50,389 bases of DNA, from positions 1 through 50,389 of the forward strand of contig CAZWRN010000008.1 of the NCBI GenBank assembly GCA_964636275.1, written 5' to 3'. Origin of the DNA: CAZWRN01 sp964636275 (GTDB lineage Bacteria; Patescibacteriota; Microgenomatia; Daviesbacterales; UBA10151). Position 1 is the first letter of the stretch; the number at the start of each line of letters is the position of its first letter. The notes under the pieces are model-generated. The model searched no databases, was not told where the DNA came from, and saw nothing but the letters and a program-made list of their open reading frames with translations. The translations under genes were made by a program, and so were the position numbers. Below, one piece after another: positions 31,251-46,200 of this stretch.

Positions 31251-34200
31251 ATGTTGTCTTTTATCAAGAAAAAAAATTATCTCCTATTTTTATTGTCACT
31301 GATAATTTTTTTTAGTATTCATGCCATCTTCCAAGTGTTTCCCGAAGTACGTCTAGGAAGCCGAGTTTTAGCGATTGACTCAAATGGTTGTGAGGGAGGG
31401 TGGACATTTAATGGTGGCGATGCCGGAGATGATAGTAACTGGGAATACACCGGATGTGAAGAGGATTCTGGGGGAGGAGATGATAGTGACGATGATCGAG
31501 ATAAATGGTGGGAGGATGATGAAGATAGTGACAATACAAATTATTGTGATGAAGACACTTGGAGTAATGAAGAGACCGATGGATCATACTGGTGTGACAA
31601 TGGTCGGATCTGTTTTGAACAATGGGGTAGAGATGAGTCATGCAATATCTATCGTGATGGAGAAGATTGCCGGGATGATGCTAGGTGTAAACAGGATCAA
31701 AACAATGAAGAATCAAACAATCAGTGCAAGTACACCTATAAGTATCCTGAATGTCAGGCCGATGGTCAAGTTTACGAAGTGTGGCAGGATTGTAATGGAA
31801 ACTGGGATCCCCGGCCTACAGGCAAAAGTTGTTCTGAAAACGAGGATCAAGAAGATCAACAAGAAAACCAAGGCAGTTGTGCAGCCAATGAATATTGGGA
31901 TACACAGAGCGGAAAATGTGTCGTAAATGATCTTGAACAGACAAAAATCAATGACGATATCTATTGTCGTGAACAATGCAATAATTCATGTTCAGGCGGA
32001 TTGGGGCACATGCGTTGTACTCAGCCAGATGGTTCTTTTACCTATGATTGTAATGATCCACAAAATCAAGCCAATATAGCCGAATGTCAAAATGTTTTGG
32101 AGGAAGAATTTGCTCATGTTGGTATAGATCCAGTAGGAAGTGGGGGGATAGGTGCGGGTGATTTAGCCTCACAATCACCTGTCTGCGGCTATGCAGACTT
32201 AGATAGCGGAGAATGTCGGGGATCTCAGTACTGTAAAACCCATATTTTGTATTGTGATGGTCAGATTGCAGGTCAACCTGAGATTGGTGGGAATTGTAAC
32301 TTGGTTCCAGGACTTTGTGGGGTTAAAGCCGATGAGACAGGGAATTTATATGTTGACCGACCAGCCTGTAATCCTGAGTGTGGTTCTGATGAAAGATGCA
32401 TGGACGATGGTAATGGAGCTGGTTTTTGTCAGGCAAATAGTATTAATCAGCCTCCAGTAACTGTAATTGATAGTCAAAACAATATTAGAGTTGAAGGAAC
32501 AACTCTTCGGATTGGTGAGGGTGCTGCCGGAGTTTCCGATTGCCAGAATATTACTAGTGATCTGGAAAAACACAACTGTTTAGTCGAATACGCCAAATCC
32601 CATATTGGAGATTTTACCGGGCAGACTGTTGCTCCCCAGCCATCACCTCAGTCAGATACCACTTGTCAGACTCAAACACCAAGTGAAAATTATTGTGACG
32701 GCAATGTCTGTATTGAAAAATCTTCTGGCTGGGATGGTAGTGCCTGCGTACCGGTTTATCGATCTGTTTCAAACAGTAACTGTAATAATGCCTGCGGTGG
32801 AAACAGTGCCCAGTCTGGTGAAACCGTAAATTTATTAAACTGTTTGGAGGCCAATGATGATAAATCCAGAGCAGATTGTAAAGCTGAAAATAATCGAATT
32901 ATACAAACTGGGCAGCAAATAGATCCAACATCTAGAATTAAAGCCAGTTTGTCATTGGAGAACTGCTCCAATTTTCAAGATGAGGCTAAACAAGCCTGCG
33001 AAAATAAAAATGAAGAAACCAAGTTTTTAGGCAAGGTTTTGGATTCAATTCGGCTTGAAGATTGTGCCAGCAAAAATGGTGATGAAAAAACGGCCTGTGA
33101 AACTCAAAATCTCCAAACTATTCGTCAGGGGCAAGTAAGACTCAATTTAGGTGTGGAGGATTGCTCCAAGCTCTCTGGAGACCAAAAGATAAACTGTGAA
33201 TTTACAAACTACCAAAGAGATCAACTTGCTAAAATCTCGGCGTCTTTTCGACCCGAAAACTGTTCTGAAATTAAGAATGAGCAGGAAGCAGAAAGATGTA
33301 ATTCTGAAAATCAGCGAAGATATCATGATGCGATTAGTAATGCTTCAGATTTTGTTGGTTTAGCCGAACTAGGAGCTAGTTGCGTTTATACTGAAGCTTG
33401 CCAAGAGGGCGGTAAAAAAGCTTGTGCCGGAACAGTAGCCAATGACAATGGCGCTCCAGTTTGTCGTTATGATCCAGCCGCCGCTAGTTGCAGTGCCTGC
33501 ACCACTGCTGACCTCAATCTGCAAAATACAGAAAATAAATGTAGTGAAGATGGTCAGACCTGTTTGAATGGCCCTGGTCTTGCCTGTATCAGTGATGCTC
33601 AGTGTCAAAACAGATTGGCCGCTGCCCAGCAAGCTGCTGCCAATGCGCCAATAGATCCGGCTAAATTTTTCTCTCAAAAATTTGAAGAAGGTGCCACTTG
33701 TCTACAGCCACAAACTTGTGATCTGGGTGATGGGACACAGGGCGAACAGGTTTGTTATGGTAAAGGGTCTGCCGAAGGAAAATGTGATCTGAGCCAGGGA
33801 GGCGGGGTGTGTTCAGCCTGTCAGGCCAAAGGATCGATAAAACTAAACAGGGAAGCTTCCTGTAATGCTGAAAATAAATGTGTCGGCGCACCGGCTTTGT
33901 CTGGCTGTATGAATGATGATCAGTGTAAACCGGTTGAGGTGGTCACACAAAGAACAGGCACCGTTACAAATAGTGTCGGAGCTGGACAAACGGTCATTAA
34001 CAATCAGATTTTTGATATTGAAAAAGTTTGTACTACTGAAAGAAGAAGAGTTAATGATTATATGAATTACCAAGATGCTGCAGCTGCATCTGGGGATGAG
34101 GCTTTTGCACTTCAGCAATCTCAAAATGTCTCCAATAGCTATGAAGATTATGTTGTTTGTGCAGAAAAGTACACTCCAACCGGAAGACAAGCAGTCGCAA

Positions 34201-37200
34201 CAGTCGTTTATTACGACCGGGCAGTTATTCAGGCCACAAATGCTACCAACCAACTTGATTCAACTCATTTAGGCGCTTCGGCTTTAAGTGGGGGTACTGA
34301 TGATATTATGGTCTCTCAGGTCAATGCAAGTTACCTCGCAAAACTTGAAGAACAACGCAGAGTTTTAGAAAATCTTAAACAGGCTGAATCAGCTCTGGCG
34401 CAGATCGGATACAATTCACAACTTTCAACTATTTTAGACCGATCAACAGATGTACAGCTCAATGAAGGAGTTAGACAGCAGGTCGCTATTGAAGATCAAA
34501 CTCTCAAAGCCCAACAATCACTTGCAGCTGTCGCTGCGGCAAGAAATAGTTTTAATCAAAACTCTATTGGTAACTCCGCCGACTCTGAGACTGTAGCTAA
34601 AACCTACGACGAATTTGAAAAAGCTAGAGAAAAAGCTCAGTCTGAGATCAGCCAGTTGGCAACTTTGCGTCGCGAATCAAGTACGGGGTTATCTCAGCAG
34701 CTACAAAATCAGCTTGATAATCTGCCAACCAAAGCTGATCAGCAGTTTAAAGAGACCCAACTGCAAAGAGAATCTAACCAGCTGGCCAATGTAGCTAGAA
34801 CCAGTACAAGTCCGGATGTTGTCTTATCAACTGAGGTGGCTATTACCAGGCGGGCAGATGAAGCAGACGCATTGGGAAATAAAGCATTGGCAGACGCACT
34901 GGCTCAGCAAGCCAATCAAGCCGGATTTAGCGGCTGGACCAATATTTATACCAATCAGCTCCTGCAGCCGGGAGGGGATTCAGAAAAAGCCAATACTAAT
35001 GAAGCTCAACAGCAGATTCAGCGGGTGATTGAGCAAACCCAAAAGACCAACCCCCAGCTAGCCCAACAACTCAAAAATGATTATGAGGCTATCCCTAGCT
35101 ATGTTACAGCTATAAGACTGGCAAATGAGATCAAAAGAGAAACAGTGGGAACTTTTGCTGGGACTGTCAATCAAGACAATAATTCAGCCTTTTATTCGGC
35201 TATCGCCAATGCTGAAGAACAAGCCAAAAGCCGTGAAGATCTGGCCAATTTGGTGGATCGGACCTGTACTTTGTCAGCTCAAAGATGTACCACCTTGCAA
35301 AATGCACTCGGCATTACCAATCCAAACGCGACCCCGGATCAAATAGCTGACTCAGTAATTGGTACTTCACAAAGCGATGGTGCTAGAGCAGCCAATCTGC
35401 TGGTTGAGCAAAGTCGATTGTTGCCTCAATTGTACCAAGTCGAGAGAGCTGGTGATGCCAATAATATTGACCAACTGACCTCTCTGCTTGGCAGATCAAA
35501 TCAGATAAAAGCTGAATTGGCTCAGATAGATCCGAATCTAGCAGTGAGAGCTGAAGCACAAGTCCAAGAGGTAATTGCCCAAGGAAAAGCCCAAAATCAG
35601 CTAGACTATGCCGCCAATACTTATGCCAATAACAAAGATTTATTATTGGGATGGGAAAAAGTCAAAGCTGGAGGCATTACAGAAACATTGCCTGGAGTTC
35701 AGACTGCTGAGCAAATTGCCAGTGCCAATGAAAGGCTTCAAAATGCAATTGCTGCAATGCAGCAGATAGATCCGCAGAGAGCTGCTGCAATGCAATCTGA
35801 TTTTGATCTCACCCAATTTAAACTAGAAACATTGCCCCAAGGTTCTGATTTTGTTGGCTCGGATAAATGTGTGATTGAATCCTGTAATGGGAATGGTTCA
35901 ACCGCTCAGAATATCTGCACCGGCCAAGTTGCCAAGCCAAAAATGTTTAACGCATTCTGTGCGGCTAAAAATGGTAATCTTGATCCAGGCGAAGCCTGGA
36001 AGTTAAGTCAAGAATCCAATCGAGTTTCTGCTTCAGAATCCAATGCTGCATCTGTGGCACAAGCCGATACTCAGATTACAGGGATTGTCAATACGATCAT
36101 TCAAAATCCCGGTGCAGCATTGGCACTAGTCAACCCTTTGGGTGTTGTAGCAACCACAAATTATCTCGGTTATCAATTTATGACTACTCCAGGTGCACCT
36201 CAAAATGCCTGGAATAATACCAGAGAAATTGCCGAAAATATTAGCAGCATGATATCTGACTGGGGACCAAGAAGCTCCGAATCAAAAATCCCAGTCTTTT
36301 TAGGTGATACGGATACTCAAAATGCCTGTCGAGCCTTATGGCAAAACTCCCGAGTCCAGGGTGAACAGCAAATTCGTCGGGGTGAGTCAAGCCTGGGCTG
36401 TCAGATCGATAACCGTAGCTATGACCAACGGGTAAGTGACTCGAGCTCTATAGTCAATACTGGAGGGACTGTTAAAGATCTCTTCTTTTCCATAGAGGGG
36501 GTTAAAGCTGAGACAGGGATCAGACAGCGCACCATTGAAAGAGCTGCTGAAGAAGCTGGGGTTGATATCAATTTACCAATGCTTTATTGGACAGAAACTC
36601 AAAAAGCTAAATTCCAGGCTAAGTTGGCTAGTTTGGATGCCGGAGCTGGTACAGATATTGTTAGTGCAGTGCTCTATCCTGTTACCGCTGACAACGAAGC
36701 CAGGGCTGCAGCTGTCAGGTGTGAGGCTGACTATGGTCGTGATCTTTGCCGACTCGACCCATTTATCCCTGACACTTACATTGGAATTGCTCAGAGTGAT
36801 TCGTCAAAGTATCAACAGACCATGGCGAATGCCCGAAAAATGGCGCCGGGTTTAGGTGAAGTCTCTCAAACTGATTTTGCCTGGGTAGTTGAAAGAATAA
36901 GTGATTCCAAGCATGTAATTGGGGATATTACTGCCAAAAGTAATCAGACGGTAAAACGGGAAGACTATGCGACTGATGAAGAATATTATGATGCGATTGG
37001 ACGAAATTTAGCCAGCACATCTAAACTAAATCGCGATCAGTTGATCGATCAGTTACTGCTGGATGCTAATATCAGTGGCTTATCCCCAGATGGGCAGCCA
37101 AAGACTCGGGAAGAAATAGCCAATATAGTGGATGGCTATTTAGCAGTTGGTTATTACGGCAATCAAGTAGTTGCTAATTCTAGCTCATACCAATGGCAGC

Positions 37201-40200
37201 AAGAAGCTGAAAATCAATACAACTGGGAAGTAGCCCAAATAGCCGCCGGTCTTGTAACTACAGCTGGACCACTAGAATTTTTGGATCCAACCAATCCTAT
37301 TGTTAATGTTGCAATCAAAGGTATTACCAAAACAGTCTCAGTACCAACCAGGGCAGTGGCTGGACTATATGACAATGTTTTAGAAAGAATCGGAACAAAC
37401 ACCGCCAAAAATGTCCTGGAAGAAACCTATGGTCTGACCCGAGCGGAGAGCAATGCAATAGCCTCTTTTTACAATGGTCGAATAGCTGAAAAGAGTGTTG
37501 CGCAATCGGTGGCTGAGCTAACACCAGCCCAACAACTAGCTTTTGGTCAAGCCACTGACAAGATAGGGGCAAAACTCGGACTGACTGAAACTCCGGATCA
37601 TCTAATAGCTTCTACAATTTTAGATAATATTTTAAAACCACAGGTAGTCAATCCTAGTATAATTGCTGATCGAGGTAGAGTGATTGCAGCCTTAGTTCAA
37701 GAGGCCGATTATAACGGAAATCTAACCCGAGACCGTTTTGACCAGCTAGTGGCTGCCAGACTGATTCAGCCGGCTGAAGTTGAGGCATTGGCTGCCAAAG
37801 GAGTGTTTGATCCTTTGGCAATAACTGTGTGGGATTCTAGCGCAGCTGAAGTTTTGGGTCGTCAAGTGGCTCAAGAAGTATTAACCACACAAAAAGTAAT
37901 TCCTTCAGTGACTGTTGCCCCATCAGCGATAGACGATCTCAAAACACGAGCTGTTGCCAAGATAGCCGGTGAGCCTGAAGCGAGAGTCAGAGTAGTAAAT
38001 GGTCAAGTTGACGGTATCAGGGTCGGGCAAGCCACTGATGAGGAAAATAGATTAATCGCGACAATTCTTGAATCTGATCCGGCAGCCAGAACGAATGCCG
38101 GTCAGTTGGTTCAACAATGGAACAATCTTAATCCGGATGAAAAAGAGCTGATTTTAGATCAGGTAGCACGAGAGGTTGCCGTAAACCAGGCAGCTGTAAG
38201 AGAACTTTCCGCCCGCACCCCTACTTCAGGAAACCAGGCACTGATCCAGCTAGCAGAACAATCAAAGGCCGTTTCGGCCGGAAATACCTCACCTGCATTA
38301 ACAAATGCTTTGACCAGTGCTTCCGTGGTGGTACCAAAAGTAGCTGATGTAGTCGTCAAGATAGCAGATGGAACACCACTGAATGTGTTGGACCGAAAAG
38401 CTTTAGAGCTAGCTGGTGTGAGTGAATCTTCTCTCAAAAAGAATATTGATCCACTCAGTCAAACAGCTAAATTAAAAGTAGCGATTGCCGTGACAGCAGA
38501 TCCCACTATTTTGGCCAAAGCTGATTTGGAAACAACGTTGCTCAACCAGGGGATGACTTCCAATCAAGCGTCAATGCTAGCCACCTCATTGCAACCACTA
38601 GCCCCAACCCCTCCAGCACCAGCAGCTCAGCCAGGATTTTTGGCCAGACTAGCCGATACCTTTAATACGTTGACAGGAAGAAATACTCCCCCTGCCAGCC
38701 AGGCTCTCCCAAATACTGCAACAGTGGCCAACAACACCACTCCAAACAACCAAACTCCAAATCAGCCTATTACAAAGGCTCCCAACTCGGTAACAAATAC
38801 AAATCAGTTTGAAATCAAATCAGCGGGAGGAAAAATAGACCTAAAAGGCGAGGATGTTATTTGTAGTCTGTCAAACCCTCTAAATTGTGTGTTGGCAGAT
38901 GGTGTTTCATCTGGTGGGGGAGGTCCAGCAGCTAGAGCTGCTGTCGCTAAATTTGAAGCTGGTTTAAATGCTATTTCCGATACTGATCCCGAAATAGTTA
39001 AGCAAAAAATGATCCAACTTCTAAGAGATACAGACATAGAGGCGCAGACAAAAGGCCAAGGCGGTACGACAACATTGGTGGGTGTAAAAGTCGCTGGTAC
39101 TGCAGAAAGTCCGGTTGCTGTGGTGACAGGGGTGGGTGATTCACGAGTCTATCTGGTGAGAGATGGACTTATAGAGCCAATCAATACAGAGGACAATTGG
39201 TTACTGTCATTACCTGAAGATAAACGAGCAATAATCAGGTATGCCTTGGAAGAATCAAGATCAGATGATCCTGCCGAGCTGCGAGCTGTTATATCTGACT
39301 ATATTCGCAAAAACAATATATCCGGACAGAATATCGAAGATCTTACTAGAAGAGCTGCAACAGAGTGGAATAGACAAAATTTTGTATTTGAGTCGATCGG
39401 AAACGGATCCATTGCCAAAGCGGGGGACAATGAATTGGCTGAAAGAATCACTTTAATAGAACTAAAACCCGGTGACCGGTTGCTTTTGACCTCTGATGGA
39501 GTTCATGACAATCTGACCAGAAGTCAGATTGAATACATCCTATCGAGCAGGCAGGGAGATATGCTTCCTTCAGGCCGAATGGCAACGGGAAATCAGGTAA
39601 ACGATTTACTTAGTGAATCAAAGGCCATATCTAATTCCAATTCACCCAGAGCCAAACCTGATGATATCTCAGCAATTATAATTGATACTCAGCCATCAGC
39701 CGCCAATACTGCTATCGCTAATGTAGCCAATCCTGCTCAACCCGTAAATCCTGCGAGTATTACCACCGCTACGCCTTTGACACCGGCAAACCCAACTATT
39801 CCAAATGCTCCTAGTTGGGTCAATAGAGCTACTTATCAGGTTGCCAACTGGTTACAAGTGGCGGAGCGCCCATTAAACTGGCTATCTGATAGATTGTCAG
39901 GTAGCTCAGTTACACCAAAAATTATAACAACCCCTCCTTTGGATCAAGCCACAGCAGCTCAGGTAGTTACACGACTGACCACAGATTTGCCAGGTTTGGA
40001 GAGGCAGGCTGCATTAGCTGCCCAGAATTATCAGGCCAAAATAGTTGAACAGACTTTGGCTGAAGCAGAGATTCAAGCTTTAGAAAAAAGGCGATCAAAC
40101 TGGTTGGCCAGACAATTTAATAGAGGATCGGATTTGGAAATACAACTTGGTATAAAAAAAGGCCAGTTGGACAATATTAAAAAAGAGCTATCACCGCTGG

Positions 40201-43200
40201 AATTGGCGGTTAAAACTGCCAATCGTGATTTGGAAAGAGCCCGAATTGACCTTAAAGAAGCAGATAAAGTAATCAATCCACAAAGTGCATCAACTCAAAG
40301 AAATTTACGTGATACCAGCAATCAGCAATTAACTCAACGACAAAAAGATTTGAATCAAGCCAAAAAAGAGTTAGAACTAACTAAAAACAAACAACCCCAA
40401 ACTGCTGCAGATAAATTGAAATCAGCCCAGGAAAAACTAGCTGGGTTACAAGCCCAATTGGCCAGAGATGGAGATAATATCAGTGGATTTACTGAAGACA
40501 AACAACAAAACTGGCTTAAAGCATACGAAAAAGTCAAACAGCTAGAGGCGGATTCTTCCACCAGTAAGGCTGTGTTGGATCAGGCACGAGAAGATCTCAG
40601 ACAGGCCAGAAATGGTTTGACATTTCGAAATGTCAGTGAGGCAGATTTTGCTGAAGCTTTAGCCAATAGAAACGCGGCCAGACTGGAACTTGATCAAGCC
40701 TTTACTGCTGTTAATGATATTACTCAGGATATCAATCGCTTAACACTGGATACTCAGTATTATTCATCTCAAGTGGTTGAAACCTCTCAATTGGTAAATC
40801 AGATAAATGATTCCAATCGTCGGCTTTTAGATGCGCTTGCTCCAACGGACGGTTTTTCAGAGCCGAGGGGTTTTGGTTTTTGGAAAAGACCAGCTGAAGC
40901 CGATGTTGCTTATTTTATGGATTCGACCGGTAGATTGTGGATTGATGATTCAGGTAAACAAGGTATCTGGGTGATCGCAAAATATGAAAAAGCCAGTGAC
41001 GGTACAGTGACTTTAGATCGGTTGGTCGTACCGCATACTGCTGCTCAAAGCCTGCGGGATGCAGCCAGAGCTGCAACTCCGGGTAAGTGGATGCCTGGTA
41101 AGTTGAGTGGTGATGTACAGGTTGTAGCTGAATCTGAGTTCAATAAAGCTTTAAATACAGCTCAAAGGGTGAACACTCAGCAATTACCGATAGTGGTAAC
41201 CCCACCAGCAGCTACCAGAACAGCTCCTACAGCTACCGCTCCCACAGTTTCAACAATAGGTAGCTTTAACGATTTACTGGCAGCACCGGAGACTTTTTCA
41301 GCTGAGCAAAGAGTATATTACGATGATTTGCAGTTTGAAAAATACTTTGAAGATGCCCATACTGTCTTATTCCATTCAACGGATCCAGCTGATGTTGCAA
41401 AAATCAAAAATGAGTTGAATCTACCTCAAAACTATACCGAAGCTGACTATTTTAGACAGTTGGAAGATCTACGAAACCAAAGGCTGCAAAGCGCTGCTAG
41501 CCTAGGCGAAGCTGATGAAAGAGCTGTCCGAGCCTCACTAGGCGAATATCTTCCCCGAGATGTCGAGCCAGTATCGATCTCTACTCCAGTTGCGACAGTT
41601 CAAACTAATGATCGGGTATTAACACCCAGGCAATATATTCAGCTTGATCCAGCCACCGCAACCTATCAGACCTTTATTGCAGAAAATCCAGAGCAAATAA
41701 TTGATGGTATGATCCCAATAGAAACGATAGAAGAGACAGCTGATGCTTTGATCACTTCAAATCAAACATCGACAGTCTATACCATCAAAGCTAGGGAAAA
41801 AGGCGGTCCATCCCAAGATGCCATGGGAGTGAGCAGGCGCGGCGATGGAGTGATCAATCTAGTGGTAGCAGATGGAGTCGGGCAGGCACTAGTTCCCGAT
41901 TTTACATCACGACTAGCAACGGGAAGAGTCCTTGAGGCGCTTTCCAATAGTACTTTAAGTGACGATATATTTGACTATGCCTGGAGTTTGATTCAAGACC
42001 CTGTTCATAGACAAATAGGGCAAAGCTTGATTGACAGTAATCCCAATCTAGCTCCAATTATTAGGGGTGTATTGCAAGAAAAAATTGCCCGCAATCAGAT
42101 CGGTGCCACCACTTTAAGTGTCGTGCAATATGCACCATCAACTGGTAAAGTCCGTTATGGCGCTCATGGCGATTCACCCATAATAATCTTCCGAGCAGAT
42201 GGAAGTGCGCCTCAGATAATTGAAGGAAACATTAATGGTCAGCTCGGTTATGCCCCAGGTTCACGATACAATCCCAACGGGCTGTTGTCAGGTGAAGTGA
42301 CTTTGAGACAAGGAGATGTGGTATTAGTAATGAGTGATGGCACCAGTGAGGGACGTTATCCAGGTCTTTATCAATCCATTGCCGATCAGGTGCGAGCTGG
42401 AGCATCCGAAGCAGAGATAGGTGACTTTATTGCATCCCGTATCAGAACAGATGGAATTAAAGACGATGTATCAGTTGGGATTTTAAAACAAAAGTCTGCA
42501 CCAGTTAGTGAAGCGGTCAGTCCTGTTCAAGCCGTAGTGGAACCGATCGTATCTGCAGTAGATGATGCAGCCTCAGCTGTCAGAGCGGCTGGAAATGGCA
42601 CTCCTATCCAGCCAGTCACTGATGCTGCCGCTAATTTGATTGAGAGCGTTTCAGGGGTAGGGGATGATATCAACCGAGTCATAACAGGCAGTCCGTCAAC
42701 TAGAGATGAGCTCATTGAGCAGTCCAGATTATTAAATGAGCGTTTAACCCAACTTGAGGCTCAGGAAAGACAGCTTAAGCGGGAATACGATCAGCTTTAC
42801 CAGGAGAGGGACGAGATTATAGATCAAAGTGACAGAGCTGATTTAAATACGGCGGATCAAAATCAGCTCAGTCAGGAGTTAAGTGAGCTGAATGCAGAGA
42901 TGTCTAGGGTCTATGATGAAATCACAGCGGTCCAAAATGAATGGTTTCAAGCAATTGATGAGTTGGATGAAATTAATATACGTATTAATGAAAGTAGTTT
43001 TGTAGATGAAGTTGAAGATGCTATCAATTTTCCCAGTGGAGTTGCTGCCAGTCGTCTGGAAGATCTGGCCGGTTTTGCCCGCGCCACAGGAAATACTGAT
43101 CTAGCTGAGTCTTTAAAAAATGCAGCAGATGCAATTCGGCGATCAATTCAGTCATCCGATGAGGCAGCAGTCACCAGAAGAGTTTTAACTGAGAAAGAAC

Positions 43201-46200
43201 AAGATGCAATTGAATATATTTTTGGTAGTCACAGAACAATTGAACTAGATGGTAGAAGAATGATTTACGAATGGAGCGAGGTGACTGATCAAGAGATAAA
43301 AGAGGCCTTGATTGCTGTTGGATTAAATGAAAATGCAGATCTGACGGCATCTATCAGAAGGGTCTCGCAGGAACTTAATGACCCCCTTCTACCTATAATA
43401 TCAAATCCAGTCGATTATACACCTCAAGTTAGCGAACCGGTACAAGTTACCCAGTTTGTTCCACCTCAAGTTGTGCCAGAACAAGCGTTTGAAGACGCAT
43501 TAGATGATCTATCTGGGTATGCCAGAATTTTTGATGGATTCACTCCTAATGAAATCCCTGAGGATACCATTCGAGAGGTGTTGTATAAAAGGGGATTTAC
43601 TGGTACTCCAGAAGAATGGGACGAGGCAGTGAAAAGAATTGATAGACAGGTAAATAGTCCTCTTCTCCCAATATTAGATAATATAGACGTCCCAGGGACT
43701 CCATTAGGGACAGTTGCTGGTGCCTACAGGTTTACTAGTGCCTTGTTTGATGAGGCAGACAGACTGGTCAACGGTGTCGAAACACCAAGTGCCGGCAGAC
43801 TGCCAAATGCGGCTCCAGGTACGGATATCACTATTTCACAAATTAGTGAATCTTCCAGAAACTGGTATCGGCCAACTGGCGGGGGTGGGGCCGGTGCAAC
43901 AACTTTAATTAATGACGATCTTGGATTGGTCGCTAAATACGCCCAAAGCCCTGATGCTATCTTCAATCTCCAGGCGGAGTTGGCGGTCGTAGACAACAGT
44001 ACAGGTCTTTTCCCTAAGGTCATCAATCGGGTCGTCAATAACAGAGGCGAAGTGGTGGGCTATGTCATGGAGAAGATCAATGGCGTACCACTTTCCCAAT
44101 ATGGCGTCGACAATCTGCCCCACGCAGCCAAAATAGCGCTTTTGTATAAGCTGGCTCAATTTTATGAGGAAAAAGGTATCCCGCGAATGGATGTGGGCAT
44201 CAATTTTGGAGAACATTTTTGGGTAGAAACTTTGCCAAGTGGGCGAGTCAGAGTCCGTTCAATTGATCCATTACCACGAGCCGTCTCCAATCTTGGATTT
44301 TATGATGAAGTCAGGGCGATAATAGATGGGGTTCCATTAACTGACAAACAAAAAATTGTCTTACAAGCCCAAATTGATCTAGAGGTCGAAAAAATCATTG
44401 CAAAACTCGGCTTGCCAGATGACGTGGCTGTCAAGACAATTAAAGAAATTATTGCCGAAAATAAGATGAGAGCACTGGATGCTTACAGCTATTCGATTGG
44501 CAAATCAAATACGCGTCCAGTTATCCAAACTTTGGATGAAATGCTTCAAGATGCGGAGTACGTTGAGATTTTTACTGATGGGAGATCCTCTTTTAGAAAT
44601 GCCAAAAACTATGGCTGGGATGAGCCAGTTTCTCAAAGTGGTCAGCTTTGTGATCTGGTATCAATTCCATCCCAATCTACCCTAGCCCAAGCCAACCAGG
44701 CCACAAACGTCCTCGGAGTTTCCTCTGGCGAAGTCTTGGCAGCTTCGACTGGCCCTTGCGGACCCTTTGCGACTGCATGGCTTGAGATGTCCAAATCTCA
44801 AGGTGGTAAAGTGCTTGATGATATGACTGCCGGGAAATTATTTGATACATACACTGATATCTTCGTCAAAATGGATGCTTCTCTCCCAGAGCCAGTGTTA
44901 AATATGGGCAATAAAGTCATTGGACTATTTAAAAAGTCGACAGATAATTTAGATCAGGTGGCAAAAATTACTCCAGCTCCTGCAGTGGAAGAAATTCCAA
45001 TTCTAAAACCATTGGTTGAGGAAACGCCAAAGTTTTCTAAAAAATTATCAGCAGATGAACAATTTATTAGTGAATATTTTGACCAAATAAAAACCGGTCA
45101 GGTTGCAGATGGGCAAATTATGTTATATTTTGATCCAAATTCCGGAAAAATAGTCACCACAAACGTATCAGCTTCTGATATTGTTCCTTTTGAAATTCAG
45201 ATTTTTCGAAATGCTGATTCTTCACTTGATATTGCCTCTTTGAAAATCCCTTCTGATTACGCTTATGGAGAATCCCTATACTCCATCATTAATACTTTAG
45301 AAAAATTAACTGATTCTAGGGTTCTTCACATAAACGAAACAAGTAAACAAAAGTTATTTGCTTTGGAGGGAACAATTCCGGCAATTATTCAACCTGATTT
45401 GGTCACCATGACCAGTGTGCTCTTGACTAAACCAGACGTTGCCAGGTTGTATGCCAATCGTCAGATAGAACAAAATTGGCTAAACAAAAATCTGGAAAAT
45501 TTGTTGGGTGATAATTATATCAATCTCAGACAAAAAGCTCTTCCACCTCCAGATCCATATTTGGAAGTTCCAAAGCAGCTTGATACCACCTATTCGCAAT
45601 ATAAAGCTGGTGAAATAAACGAAACCCAACTAATTGAACAAGTCGAAAGCATTGCAGGTATTCATTCCCAGTCCCAAAAAATCCAGGAGATACCCCTTTT
45701 TATTGATGAAAGATTTTTAAGAACTGGACTATTGGCTGGCCGAGATCTAGAAGATATTAAACACTGGTTTGGCGCAGGAGAGTGGGCAGGCTGGTTGGGT
45801 GCACGGAAAGTTGCCCAATCGTATGGCGACAGACCTCTTAGCACCAGCTTTATTCAAAATTTGCACCAGGCATTGTTAATACCAGCTTCAACAAAAGAAG
45901 ATGTTCTGGTTGGAGATTTTAGATTGAATGCTATGTTTGGATTTAAAAAAGACAATCCTGGAGAGTTTCCCATATCAAAGATCAAAGTTATAAATGAAAA
46001 TCCCTATCTTAAATTTATAGAAACACCAGTTCCAGAAGGGAAAATGGCCCGTCCCGATGAAACCAAATGGGGATATATCCAGTATCCCAGGGTAGGAGAT
46101 GCTGATTTTATGAATTCTTTACCAGAGCATATCAAAGCCAAATTATCACCCCGTCCAACCAATCAGGAATTGGTCCAGGTCCTTGTAGAAGATGTTATTG

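Noticed and set aside
31319..32000. Antisense and shifted frames over the Asp-rich start of the giant gene
   Set aside because: Repetitive GAT/GAC/GGA codons keep other frames open. They lack starts with promoters and give low-complexity His/Ser products.
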